A stretch of DNA of 64,000 nucleotides, taken from Prostheceraeus crozeri. Lineage: Eukaryota; Platyhelminthes; Polycladida; Euryleptidae. Position 1 is the first letter of the stretch, and every line of letters begins with the position of its first letter. Where the stretch lies: contig CAJQUW010005746.1 in assembly GCA_907163375.1 (NCBI GenBank), positions 62,001 to 126,000 on the forward strand, written 5' to 3'. The position numbers were made by a program, and so were the translations under genes. Below are positions 1-9,790 of this stretch, one piece after another. The notes below the pieces were generated by a model. The model ran no database searches. It saw only the letters and a list, made by a program, of their open reading frames with translations, and was not told the DNA's origin.

Positions 1-193
1 ACGTATTTTGAAATTAGCTCTTTTAAGAAATCCGTGGTAAAAGCAAACAGGCACTTTCAAGCTAAAAACAATGTATTTCACAATACGTTACTCAGTTTCA
101 GAAGTATGAAAAGGCAAAACAACGTGTTGCAAAATACTTTTTATCACAAAGAAGAGGCATGATGCGATTGCGAGTGTTTACAATCTATTTTAG

Positions 194-530
194 GATATGA
201 ATAAGGAGATCGATAAGCGAGCTGCTATTTAATTTTCTTTAATACTTTCAATATTTCGTGGTTAAAACCACATCATTAGGAATACAAAGAATACAAAATG
301 ATTTATACTAGGCAGAAGATGTAAAATTTAAATGTTAGTAGAAAAAATCAGATGGCGGTAATCATTACATCCTTTTTTCTACTAACATTTAAATTTTACA
401 TCTTCTGCCTAGTATAAATCATTTTGTATTCTTTGTATTCCTGATGATGTGGTTTTAACCACGAAATATTGAAAGTATTAAAGAAAATTAAATAGCAGCT
501 TGGCTTATCAATTTCCTTATTCATATCATT
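194..530. repeat. Inverted pair of Penelope-type pLTR arms
   Basis: Two arms of roughly 150 bp (about 194-346 and 371-530) are reverse complements of each other around a spacer of about 25 bases. The plus-strand arm holds a hammerhead-like core: CTGATGA at 441-447, a GTGG/CCAC stem with loop TTTTAA, then GAAA at 463-466. The minus-strand arm (about 235-290) reads CTAATGA in the same place, so its core is altered. Penelope-like elements are known to carry hammerhead motifs in their pLTRs, and the adjacent element is a PLE, so I read this as its 5' terminal region in inverted arrangement. Stem I is short and imperfect, so ribozyme activity is not assured. Confidence 0.6.
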
Positions 531-544
531 TATTTACCATCAGA

Positions 545-2651
545 ATAGACATTTCAGAAAGAAGAAATTCATAGATCGATGTTATATTGATATATACACT
601 GGCCACGCTGCCTCTTTTAGTGCGAACGGCAGAAAGAATGAACATTCACGGATATAACATTCACCAAGTGGAATTGAACATCATTTACATCTACATCTAA
701 GACCTAACATTTACCCGAAGTCAAGAATGACAATAAAATAAATTAGCAGTGCAAAGTTCAATGAAGTGATAAGAATTAAAAATCGATACACATCAAGACT
801 TTACAATCAATTTACAGTTATAGACAAATTCCTTTTGAATACAAAGAGAAGGTTGCATAGAAGAAATGGCAGACAAGAACTTCTAACTTTGGTTAAAAAT
901 CTAATCGAACAGGGAGAACTACCTGGAAAAGTGGTGGATTTAATTCCTAAAGGTGTACAAATACCACGACTGTATGGCCTGCCGAAAAGCCATAAAGATG
1001 GTTGTCCGTTTCGTCCTATTCTTTCTATGGTCGGTACTGCATTCCACAAGCTTTCCAAATACGTGGATGATACGCTTTTGAAGCCAATTCTTCATCACTT
1101 CTCCCAATTTTCACTCAAAGATACGAAAGAATTTGTTGACAAAGTTAAGGATTTGGACATAAATGATGATGATATTCTTACATCGTTCGACGTATCTTCG
1201 TTATTTACGAACATTCCGGTGTCTGAAACTATTGATGCAATTTGTGATGTGTGGTTTAGAGTCGAACAACAGCCTCCGAAAATGGGAACAATTCCTTTGT
1301 GTGAAAGTAGTTTACGGAAATTGCTGCTAATGCTTTCTCAAAATGTACTTTTTTCTTTCAACAAGCGATTATATCAGCAGAAAGAAGGACTAGCCATGGG
1401 GAGTCCCCTTAGCGGCTCTTTTGCCACTGTTTTCATGGGCGTTCAGGAGAAAATTCTCTTTAATCGAATAGAGAAGCCGAAATCTTATGTTCGATATGTC
1501 GACGACATACACGTGGTTATGAAGTGTAGTCAGAAAGAAGAATTTGCTCACCAACTCAATACTTTGCACTCAAATCTCCGATTTAATGAAGAGAGTGGTG
1601 TAGCTTTTCTTGATGTGCACATCCACAGAGATCAAAACTGTCTGTCAACGTCAGTATATAGGAAACCAACTTTCACTGGTCTTTATATAAATTATGAAGC
1701 TCACTGTCCTAATAGTTACAAGGTAAATCTAGTGCGGAGCCTTTTCAACAGAGCTCGAATGATATGCTCTTCACAACATCTTCAAGATGAGATCAACCGT
1801 CTTACTTTCATTCTACAACAAAATGGGTATCCAGATTGGTTCATAAGGAAATTTTCAGCAGAGAGGAAGAAAGAGGTTATCCCAGATGTTCCAAAAAAGA
1901 AGATATATTTTAGCGTTCAGTACATAAACGAAAATGTGGTTCAAGAGGCAAAGAGAATAGTGAGCATGGTTGAAAGAGCATATAATCATGTCAAAGTGAT
2001 CCCTTGGTTTCGCACAACACGCTTGACCAGCAACAGCTTCAAGGACCGCATCCCTGATCCCCACCGTTCTATGGTATTATACAAATACGACTGTGCCTGC
2101 AGTGCAGGCTATGTGGGGAAAACAGAGAGGCCTTTGAAAGTCAGAGTGGCGGAACATGTTCCAAAATGGCTAATGGCAAGTAAGACACGCCCGCGTTCCT
2201 CAAAACCAGCGGCATCAGCTATTACGAGACATCATCAAGCTTGTTCTTTTGGTCCGAATATTAATGCATTTAAAGTGATTCGACAATTCAATGGACAACT
2301 GTCACTGCATATTGCTGAAGCTGTTGCCATTTCTTCTATGCAACCTTCTCTTTGTATTCAAAAGGAATTTGTCTATAACTGTAAATTGATTGTAAAGTCT
2401 TGATGTGTATCGATTTTTAATTCTTATCACTTCATTGAACTTTGCACTGCTAATTTATTTTATTGTCATTCTTGACTTCGGGTAAATGTTAGGTCTTAGA
2501 TGTAGATGTAAATGATGTTCAATTCCACTTGGTGAATGTTATATCCGTGAATGTTCATTCTTTCTGCCGTTCGCACTAAAAGAGGCAGCGTGGCCAGTGT
2601 ATATATCAATATAACATCGATCTATGAATTTCTTCTTTCTGAAATGTCTAT
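545..2651 (+). mobile_element. Penelope-like element with inverted 3' tail
   Basis: The body carries one long reading frame for reverse transcriptase plus GIY-YIG. The last ~327 bp of the unit (2325-2651, end of the coding frame plus 3' UTR) appear again as an almost perfect reverse complement at 545-871. The central unique part is about 1.45 kb. The RT is shorter at its N-terminus than full PLE proteins, so the copy is 5'-truncated and the missing part is replaced by the inverted tail. Tandem and inverted partial copies are typical of PLEs. The near identity of the two arms suggests a young structure. Confidence 0.85.
766..2403 (+). CDS. Penelope-like RT with GIY-YIG endonuclease, 5'-truncated
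   Basis: The protein resembles PLE polymerases. It shows a motif GLPKSHKDGCPFRP near residue 70, the catalytic box YVDDIHVV near residue 243, a thumb region with SVYRKPTFTGLYINY, and a C-terminal GIY-YIG domain (SAGYVGKTERPLKVRVAEH) near residues 450-470. RT copies the element RNA and GIY-YIG nicks the target. The first ~36 residues are not RT: positions 766-871 are the antisense of the element's own 3' end, so the listed ATG lies in inverted tail sequence and the genuine coding part starts near 872. It has no internal stop from there to 2403. Cellular role: retrotransposition only; no host function is suggested. Confidence 0.85.
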   Translation: MIRIKNRYTSRLYNQFTVIDKFLLNTKRRLHRRNGRQELLTLVKNLIEQGELPGKVVDLIPKGVQIPRLYGLPKSHKDGCPFRPILSMVGTAFHKLSKYVDDTLLKPILHHFSQFSLKDTKEFVDKVKDLDINDDDILTSFDVSSLFTNIPVSETIDAICDVWFRVEQQPPKMGTIPLCESSLRKLLLMLSQNVLFSFNKRLYQQKEGLAMGSPLSGSFATVFMGVQEKILFNRIEKPKSYVRYVDDIHVVMKCSQKEEFAHQLNTLHSNLRFNEESGVAFLDVHIHRDQNCLSTSVYRKPTFTGLYINYEAHCPNSYKVNLVRSLFNRARMICSSQHLQDEINRLTFILQQNGYPDWFIRKFSAERKKEVIPDVPKKKIYFSVQYINENVVQEAKRIVSMVERAYNHVKVIPWFRTTRLTSNSFKDRIPDPHRSMVLYKYDCACSAGYVGKTERPLKVRVAEHVPKWLMASKTRPRSSKPAASAITRHHQACSFGPNINAFKVIRQFNGQLSLHIAEAVAISSMQPSLCIQKEFVYNCKLIVKS

Positions 2652-2958
2652 ACAAATTGGCGATTACAAAAAGAATACCATCAGAATGCTGCTTAAGGAA
2701 AATTACAATTTATTAATCTATTTTAGATTTCTAATCGGTATTATTGTGAATGAAGGGTCAAAGATTGTAGGGTATTTTGAAATACGTTGTTTCATAGTTT
2801 CATTAGAAAAGATATTTCATCGGACCTCGATGAGATAGTTAATTCTATTGACGTGTAGCTTATAATTCCAAATTCTTTTATACTAAAAAAGCACTATTTG
2901 TTCTTGTTTAAAATAACTGACTGATCTCAGACGAAAATACACATACTGAATCACCCAC

Positions 2959-3210
2959 ATGACCATGTATTTTAAAACATTGTCACCGAGCAGTTCTTGG
3001 ACGACCAGTGAACTTTTGGATGCTTCCAATTGTTCCTGCGTTCTCCAACTTGCCACGCATTCGGGAGATTCTGTCACGACATGGAGGTTCAGAGTAACAA
3101 GTGGCTTTCCATTGTCTCTGGACTTCAGAGATGTTCTTGTATTTAAAATACCACTTCAAAACTTGTTTCTTTTCTTCAAATGTAAGCCGAACGTGATGTT
3201 CACCTGACAT
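2959..3210 (-). pseudogene. HTH N-terminus of a mariner-like transposase (fragment)
   Basis: The minus strand encodes about 75 residues starting MSGEHHVRLTFEEKKQVLKW and ending KFTGRPRTAR. This is the helix-turn-helix N-terminus (DUF4817-like) often found at the start of mariner-type transposases; the GRPRTAR linker is the usual end of the second HTH. No catalytic DDE/D domain follows on the minus strand below 2959, so only the DNA-binding part survives. I saw no terminal inverted repeats around it. The DD41D element at 15.8-17.35 kb starts with a related domain, but the two sequences are clearly different families or very diverged. Confidence 0.55.
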
Positions 3211-3690
3211 GACTCATGTTTATCGGAATTTGAAGGATTCAGACGACAATGAATGTTCATAAAATTCAATTTAAAACAGCTTTCAAGTGTGAGAAGATCG
3301 ACAATAGCGTTTGACATAAAATACTATACATAGACATCAAACAATGGCATCGCACTTTGAAATAATTGATGGTTTTTAAACTGCCTGCATAGATATTTTA
3401 AACTGCCTTCATAGTTCTGAGACACTTGTATAAAATGGATTTACCCATTCTTAGCTTTAAGAAAAATGCAGGCACGTCGGAAGTACGGTAGCAGTAAATT
3501 TTTATTGGGATCGTGGAGTATGTTGCTTGTTGCGCTTGAGATACATAACCTAACACATAACACATTATCAACTTTCCGAAGACAAACATCTAGATGAGGC
3601 TTCAGAGTCAATCTCATCTCCGTCGATTGAGAAAAAGACACACAAATCTCTTGCGAAAAATATAGATTGCCGGATCAAAAATTCAAGTAA
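3211..3690. other. No gene seen
   Basis: Short open frames only, on both strands, without recognisable domains. A near-duplicate of about 15 bp (aaactgcctgcatag and aaactgccttcatag) occurs around 3378-3417. Confidence 0.4.
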
Positions 3691-3691
3691 A

Positions 3692-4945
3692 TAGACAATA
3701 CAAAGTAAAGTCATTTATTGAATTATTCATCTTTACTTTGTATTTTCTATCGTAGTAGACTTTCACTCATATCTTAATGGACTGAATAACAAAATTAAAT
3801 TCACTATTGAAATTGGAAAAGAAAAGTTGAACTTTTTGGATGTCTTGATTTATCGAAATGGTCAACAAATTGAAACAGATATTTATTCAAAACCTACCGA
3901 CAGTCACGCATATGTATCGTTTCATTCATGCTATCCAAGACACGTAATACGGAATGTGCCCTATGCTTTGACTAATCGAATCAACAGGATCGTCACAAGT
4001 CAGACTGTGAAGGAGGTCAGATTGAAGGAAATGAAAAATCCGTTGAAAGAGTTGGATTATCCCGACAATTAATCAATGACGCAATTCAAAAATCAAAATC
4101 CCCGAATACATCACCTCTAAAATGTAACGACGAATCAAAAATAATATCGCATATCCAAACATACAATCCAAATAATCCTAGTTTTTACAGGAATGTGATA
4201 ACTCCTTCGTTTTCCAGTTTGAAGCTCACTGATACATTCAGGGATTACAAGACAAGAATGTCATATCGTCAGCCTCCATCTCTTTTACGAATTCTATCAA
4301 ACAATAATCGTACAATACTGAAAGGTGTAACAAAATGCGGAGATTCACGTTGTCAATGTTGTAATTCTATTATAACAGGAACAACTTTCAACTATAAACG
4401 CAACAACGAAGTGAAAACTTTCTGGAATAAACACAACATGAACTGTAACTCAAAGGACTTGATCTACGTGCTTCAATGTAGAGGTTGCCACGCCCTATAT
4501 GTTGGCCAGACGGGTGACACATTGAGATCCAGGACTCGAGTTCACAGGCAACAAGTGAAGGACAGAAACTATAGGGTGCTATTTGTAAGCAAGCACATCT
4601 CTTCATGCTCACAGAGTGATCCTCCCTTCAGCATAATCCCAATATTAAAGCTGCCCCTAACTGTGATCGAGCTTATATGGAGAATAAAGAAAAATGGTGT
4701 ATTAGTGTTATAAGACCTTCACTTAATCGTGATCAATGATTTTCACCTACAATTGACGATGTCTGTGGTATTTTCAATTTTATTTTCATCCATGACATTT
4801 ATGTACTTCACTTACTATGTATGTGTAGCCTATGTTATAATTATTTGAATTCATTATAAGTATAGCCCTTGAAAAGCTTGGAGGTGACCAAGTGAAACCG
4901 GTCGGGCGCTGAAAGAAATCAAAGCTTTTTTCTTGATGACCTGTG
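3692..4945 (+). mobile_element. Second Penelope-like element remnant (Neptune-like)
   Basis: This is a 5'-truncated, broken PLE. The first coding piece (about 3732-4072) matches the RT thumb region (LNFLDVLIYRNGQQIETDIY). The second (4195-4713) carries the cysteine-rich linker and GIY-YIG domain with CRGCHALYVGQTGDTLRSR. The 3' tail near 4861-4915 has a degenerate hammerhead-like or pLTR-like sequence (GGTGACCAAGTGAAACC) and runs into an (AT)n tract. At the 5' junction, 20-bp arms at 3692-3712 and 3731-3751 form a small hairpin. The GIY-YIG with long CxxC spacer resembles Neptune-type PLEs, a different lineage from the element at 0.5-2.6 kb. Confidence 0.75.
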
Positions 4946-4960
4946 GGATTTAATTTATTC

Positions 4961-5010
<50 letters not shown>

Positions 5011-5049
5011 TATATGTATAGATATATAATATCTATAGGGACCCTCACG

Positions 5050-5133
<84 letters not shown>
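4961..5133. repeat. (AT)n microsatellite in two blocks
   Basis: Nearly pure AT dinucleotide runs at about 4961-5030 and 5051-5132, separated by about 20 bases. The first block directly follows the PLE 3' tail, which fits 3' ends of PLEs at AT microsatellites. Confidence 0.9.
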
Positions 5134-5136
<3 letters not shown>

Positions 5137-5514
5137 AGGTAACTTGCCTCCATTTATACTTCATTTTAAACGTGAAAACTCGTTTTTCGGATCATTTCTT
5201 TTTGACAAAGCATAACTTAGAACGATGTTCAAGATTTGTGATGTGAAATCACTTTTTCAATTTCGTCCATTTGGCGGGAAATTCAGATTGTTTTTCAAAA
5301 TGGCGGAAGAAATTCTTCGTTTTAGTAAGTTGAACAAACTATTTAATTTTCAACTTTCATAATCTTTTCGTGTCCATGTTATTTGGCGTATTTTCTAACC
5401 TAACCCTATGCACAAGTCTGACATTCAAATTCGACTTACTTCAGTGGCAATGCTGCAATGCGTACTGGAATATATATATTTTTTGACAAGTAACCTGGTA
5501 ATTGATAAATTTAT

Positions 5515-5655
5515 CAAATCTCAGCAGATGTAACCACCACGACACATGTTTCGGCCTTTTGGGCCTCATCAGTCGTGGGTAGGTTTGAACCAGCGACGTT
5601 GGAGCTAGAGGACGTGCAAGCATACCCTCTAACCACAAGGCCACCGGACCATCTG
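5515..5655 (-). mobile_element. tRNA-derived SINE with hammerhead ribozyme, minus copy
   Basis: Read on the minus strand, 5655-5579 is a tRNA-like head: an A-box-like GGCCTTGTGGTTAGAGGG and a B-box GGTTCAAACC. It is followed at 5578-5537 by a hammerhead: CCACGA stem I, CTGATGA, stem II GGCC-CAAAA-GGCC, GAAA, the loopless palindrome ACATGT as stem III, then TCGTGG closing stem I. The base at the cleavage position (17) is G in this copy, which the hammerhead consensus disfavours. SINE-like repeats with hammerheads and pol III boxes are known (Sm-alpha of schistosomes). Confidence 0.75.
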
Positions 5656-5754
5656 TTGAGAGCGTGAATTAGCCAGGAAGGCACCGCTTTAACGCAGGCA
5701 CGTGGAGGGCGGACTGCATTCTGCAATCACTTAATACCGCATCCGAGATTTCTT

Positions 5755-5890
5755 GCACGTCCTCTAGCTCCAACGTCGCTAGTTCAAACCTACCCACGAC
5801 TGATGAGGCCCAAAAGGCCGAAACATGTCTCGTGGTGGTTACATCTGTTGAGATTTGATAAATAAATAAATAAATATATATATATATATA
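5755..5890 (+). mobile_element. SINE with hammerhead ribozyme, plus copy
   Basis: Inverted relative to 5515-5620 and almost identical. It begins inside the tRNA-like head (B-box reads AGTTCAAACC) so it is 5'-truncated, then carries the hammerhead at 5794-5835: CCACGA, CTGATGA, GGCC-CAAAA-GGCC, GAAA, ACATGT, C at position 17 (5829), TCGTGG. All conserved core residues are present and cleavage would fall after GTC. It ends in an (AAAT)n/(AT)n tail. Confidence 0.8.
5794..5835 (+). ncRNA. Hammerhead ribozyme, complete core
   Basis: Stem I is a perfect 6-bp CCACGA/TCGTGG helix, extendable through an internal loop by AACC/GGTT. Stem II is a perfect 4-bp GGCC/GGCC helix with loop CAAAA. Stem III is only the three-base-pair self-complement ACATGT with no loop, as in the minimal hammerheads of retrozymes and PLEs, which are reported to act better as dimers. 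The cleavage triplet is GTC. Confidence 0.8.
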
Positions 5891-5893
5891 TAT

Positions 5894-6248
5894 GCCATCG
5901 CGTAATCCGCTCCTGTGAATGTTAGAATAAGTATCTCTTTCACATAAAAATACCTCAGCGATTCAGGCGCTGCAATGGAGAGGATGACATTATGATACAG
6001 CCTCCGTTATGAGATGGTGAAGTCAGTACAGAGACAGTGGTAAAGATGACGAAGGTGGTCTTGAGAATGATATATCAAGTAGGCCTAATTTGTACATGTA
6101 CCGACAAATATGAACATATCTATCGAATGCCCTGTAGTGACACTTGTTTATCAGCAAAATTGTGAGCCATCAGTTTGTTAGGCTCTTCTATTATCTTGCA
6201 TTATGCAAATCTTTTGCAAGGTATTGTCGGAAGCTAACGACATGTGAG
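5894..6248. other. No gene seen
   Basis: No domain or structured repeat found between the SINE tail and the LINE A 3' end. Confidence 0.4.
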
Positions 6249-6385
6249 ATAATAATAATAATAATAATAAAGACGTATATTTTCAGATATCACACACCCC
6301 AATACTGAGAATCGTGGGGCTAGTACAAAGTATGATTATACCAAGAAAAAGCAAACTTAACAAAGATAATGTGTCGAAGGAAAAT

Positions 6386-9055
6386 TCACAGACAGAAGTC
6401 AGAGTTATAAAGTCTCGTCATGCTTGAGATGAAACATCTGCTACGCTGTGCTGACTTTGATATTGGAAGACGAAGCTTTCCCGAGTAAGGTAATATGGAT
6501 GGAATCAGATGATATAATGGATGATCAATGTTCGCCATGATTTTCTGAAATAGCTTAAAACCAATAATTTTTCGCCTGTACTCGAGAGGAGTGAATTTGG
6601 CACATTCGCAATGATGAGCATTGCATATAATAAAGTGGGCTCGGTTTTGAATTTGCTCCAACTTATCGACCAACGTTCTCGGCAAGTCAACAAACAGAGG
6701 AGCTCCATATTCCAGTAGACCTCGTATACAGTTCTGATAAACAACAGTGAGTTCTGAAGGAGGAAGATAGTCACGCAATTGTCGGAGAATATACAACCTT
6801 GACGACGCTCTTTTGCAAATTTGCTGTATATGTAATTTCCATTTCATGTTACGATCTAAAAGGACACCCAGAATTCTCATATCCTCTTTCATTGGAATAT
6901 TGGCTACCGTAAACGGAGACGTAGATATAGATGCAACTCTCTGAACAATCATTTGTTGGCACTTCTCTTCTTTAACACTCATGCCGTTCTGATGAGTCCA
7001 TTTTATAATTTCATCATAGACTGAAGACAGGTTCGATGTTGAGTCCTTTTTTCGTATTACATCTGCAGCAATGATGTCATCGGCGTATTTCAGAAGTAAA
7101 GAGTCGTGAGAAGGCAAAAACAGATCCGCTATGAAGTAACCAAAAAGAATTGGACCAAATGATGATCCCTGCGGAATACCACTAGGAACGTCAGATGAAG
7201 AACTTGATATTCCTTTCCATTTCACTTTAAATTTTCGGTCTGTAATATAATTCTGAGTAAAAGTGATGGTAAAACCATTAAACTTATCATTTATCATTTT
7301 TGCAATCAAAAGGTCATGCGGTATTCGGTCAAAGCCTTTGAGAAGATCGATGGACATGATATGGCATGCGAGTACTTCGGGATCATCGAGGTGTGTTGTC
7401 AGATAATCTTCCAAGGCGATGAGAGCACAAACAGTGGAACTGCGTGGTCTGTAAGCAAACTGACTATTGTCAAATTTAGTGAGAAATTCATGTTTCATAC
7501 GCTTCAACAAACATTTTTCAAATAACCTGGCCGGCATTGGGAGCAAGGATATCGGTCTCAAAGAGTTTAAAGTTGGTGGAGTACTTTTTGGTAAAGGAGT
7601 CACATAGGCTGTTTTCCATTTCTTAGGTAAATCTGCATGTTGTAGGCAAGAATTGAAGATGATGGTGAGTGGCTCAGCAAGGTGAGTGGCAAACAAGGAC
7701 CAAACCTTAGATGGAATATCGTCTGAACCAGGGGATTTTTTCGGATTGACATGTTGTAATAAATCATTGAGTTCAGCCTCGTTTACTTGAAATGGAATAG
7801 TAAATGGATACGGACGAAATGTTGAGGAGGAAGCAGTCTGCGTAACAAAACTTGAATGTAGAGTTTTTCTAATGTCTTCAAGAATACATTCAACAGATTT
7901 GTCAGGATCACAGTTTGGTAACCAATTACTCATTGCATTCTGATCTCCTTTCACCCATTTGTATACATCCCATACCGATTTTCCTTCTGTCAACATACGA
8001 TTTCCCCAACCTTTTTTGGCTTCATAAATAGCAGTTTTCACTTTCTCCTTGTAATGATGGTACAGATGCCAATCTTTACTCCTGTATGCTTTATAACGTT
8101 TATTGATTAGGACCTTAACCACATTTGTCATCCACGGTGGGTCTTTTATTGACCGATTTACATAATCTATAGGCAACATGTTAAGACTGGCTTCGAGATA
8201 AAAATAAAAAAGATGACACATTTGATCAAGATCACAATTAAGGAGATTACAACTCCAATCAACGGAAGAAAGATATTTCAAAGCAGGTAACAAGTTCGAT
8301 TCACGGAAGTCATAGACTTTAACAAAATAATCATCAGAGACCAAGGTACATTTAGATTTCAGTAAGACAATGTTGTGGTCACTAGTACTCAAAGGAGGAA
8401 GAATAATGCATGACAAATAAAACTGTACATGTTCTTCAGGAATCAATATCAAGTCTAAGATAGCATCTTTGCGTGTTGGTTGTTGTACAAGATTTCGCAG
8501 ACAAAAACTTGATAGAAAAATGTCTGTTTTAAAATGATTAAAGTCTCCAAGAAGGACAACTTTGCATAGCGGAAAACTTTTTAAATGACAATCAACTGAA
8601 TTGATGATATGATTACAGACAGAATTAAACTGATTTAAGTTCAAAGAACTGCCGTGGGGAAAGTATAAATTGACAATGATGGCATGAAACTCTTTGTATT
8701 TAACACGAACAATCAGCATCTCAAATTCATCAGATTTAACAAAATATTCAAGAGTCTCTGATCTGAAAAAATTGCTTACGATACAACACAAACCACCTCC
8801 TTTCTTGGAGGTATCTCGATCAGCACGATGGGTCGTATAACCAGGAAAAGATACGAAATTTAAACCAAATGAATCGTCAAGCCATGTTTCTGTCAGACAT
8901 ACAATGTTAGGACGGTAATCACATAAAAAGAGCGAAAATTCGTCAACTTTATTAACAATAGACCTACAATTAATGGTACAATAGGAAGGAAGAAAAAAAT
9001 ATTTCTCAACTTCAACGTTAGCATTCTTAGGAGATTTAAGAAATTTGTAATTCAG
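6386..9055 (-). CDS. LINE A ORF2: endonuclease and reverse transcriptase
   Basis: The reading frame is open from the codon right after the ORF1 TGA (9058-9056) to 6386, about 889 codons; an ATG-based start at 8791 would cut off the endonuclease N-terminus. APE-type endonuclease motifs appear in order: INCRSIVNKVDEF, TETWL, LLGDFNHFK, STSDHNIVLL. The RT follows with FAYRPRSSTVCALIALEDYL, DLLKGFDRIPHDLL, GIPQGSSFGPILF and the catalytic KYADDIIAAD. A C-terminal domain with a cysteine/histidine-containing IICNAHHCECAKFTPL segment ends the protein. It nicks target DNA and reverse transcribes LINE RNA in place. There is no in-frame ATG between the TGA and the TETWL motif region, so expression likely depends on ORF1 translation. 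Confidence 0.85.
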   Translation of the reverse strand: MNYKFLKSPKNANVEVEKYFFLPSYCTINCRSIVNKVDEFSLFLCDYRPNIVCLTETWLDDSFGLNFVSFPGYTTHRADRDTSKKGGGLCCIVSNFFRSETLEYFVKSDEFEMLIVRVKYKEFHAIIVNLYFPHGSSLNLNQFNSVCNHIINSVDCHLKSFPLCKVVLLGDFNHFKTDIFLSSFCLRNLVQQPTRKDAILDLILIPEEHVQFYLSCIILPPLSTSDHNIVLLKSKCTLVSDDYFVKVYDFRESNLLPALKYLSSVDWSCNLLNCDLDQMCHLFYFYLEASLNMLPIDYVNRSIKDPPWMTNVVKVLINKRYKAYRSKDWHLYHHYKEKVKTAIYEAKKGWGNRMLTEGKSVWDVYKWVKGDQNAMSNWLPNCDPDKSVECILEDIRKTLHSSFVTQTASSSTFRPYPFTIPFQVNEAELNDLLQHVNPKKSPGSDDIPSKVWSLFATHLAEPLTIIFNSCLQHADLPKKWKTAYVTPLPKSTPPTLNSLRPISLLPMPARLFEKCLLKRMKHEFLTKFDNSQFAYRPRSSTVCALIALEDYLTTHLDDPEVLACHIMSIDLLKGFDRIPHDLLIAKMINDKFNGFTITFTQNYITDRKFKVKWKGISSSSSDVPSGIPQGSSFGPILFGYFIADLFLPSHDSLLLKYADDIIAADVIRKKDSTSNLSSVYDEIIKWTHQNGMSVKEEKCQQMIVQRVASISTSPFTVANIPMKEDMRILGVLLDRNMKWKLHIQQICKRASSRLYILRQLRDYLPPSELTVVYQNCIRGLLEYGAPLFVDLPRTLVDKLEQIQNRAHFIICNAHHCECAKFTPLEYRRKIIGFKLFQKIMANIDHPLYHLIPSILPYSGKLRLPISKSAQRSRCFISSMTRLYNSDFCL

Positions 9056-9790
9056 TCAAAGCTCAGGAAAAATGTGCATCAAAGGTTTTTCGTAGTCTGT
9101 TACCTCACCGTCGACAAGAACTTTTCCTTTATACAGAACGATTTTCTTCTCAGGGTGGTTTGCTTTTAAAAGACTGGTAACACTACGCAAACGATTGTGT
9201 TCCTTACGATCAATCGCGCATCTGTCAGGGTTAATATAAACATTTCTATAGGTAGGTAACTGCCTTAGATGTTTTGCACAATTGAGAACTTTATTTCTCT
9301 CTCTGGTGTTCTTCATAACTACTTTTATGATACGTGACCGGGACGGGTCAAACACCTTGCCAACACGGGAGCACGATGACATTTCACTGGAAGCATCTAG
9401 CTCATTCAACAAGTTACTAACTTTATGCTCCAAGTTTTCAGGTGTCTCATTTTCAGGCTCAATGAGGCCACTTATCACAAAATTCGTTGATAATTGTTTA
9501 CGTTTTTCATACAATTTGTCTTTCTCAATCATCACCAGATGACCTTTGATTAGTGACAATTCCTCATCATACTTTCTAAGCTTCTCGTTGACTGTGTACA
9601 TTTCAGCATTTATAACAGTTTTTATCATAGCTGTGAATTCGTTTTTGATTTCTCGTTTAAACTCGTTCATTTTCGCTTCAAACTCATTCATGATAGTTGC
9701 CATTTCGGAATGAAATGCCTTTTTAATTTCATCGCGTATAACCTCGCGAATACGACCTTCATCTGTACTGGTTTTTCGTGTCTCCGGCAT
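9056..9790 (-). CDS. LINE A ORF1: coiled-coil RNA-binding protein
   Basis: 244 residues. The N-terminal ~110 residues are charged and helical (RIREVIRDEIKKAFHSEMAT), consistent with a coiled coil. The remainder resembles the RRM-like plus C-terminal domain of L1-type ORF1 proteins (NFVISGLIEPENETPENLE, then SCSRVGKVFDPSRSRIIKV). Such proteins coat LINE RNA to form the RNP. The gene ends in CTT TGA CTG and ORF2 continues in the same frame, with no spacer. The start at 9790 is the first ATG of the frame I could support. Confidence 0.8.
   Translation of the reverse strand: MPETRKTSTDEGRIREVIRDEIKKAFHSEMATIMNEFEAKMNEFKREIKNEFTAMIKTVINAEMYTVNEKLRKYDEELSLIKGHLVMIEKDKLYEKRKQLSTNFVISGLIEPENETPENLEHKVSNLLNELDASSEMSSCSRVGKVFDPSRSRIIKVVMKNTRERNKVLNCAKHLRQLPTYRNVYINPDRCAIDRKEHNRLRSVTSLLKANHPEKKIVLYKGKVLVDGEVTDYEKPLMHIFPEL

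Noticed and set aside
807-1058. Minus-strand frame ending in a stretch like the PLE C-terminus
   Set aside because: It results from the inverted 3' tail of the PLE at 545-871; not a separate gene.
4950-5153. Open frame of alternating Tyr and Ile codons
   Set aside because: It is the (AT)n microsatellite translated; no gene.
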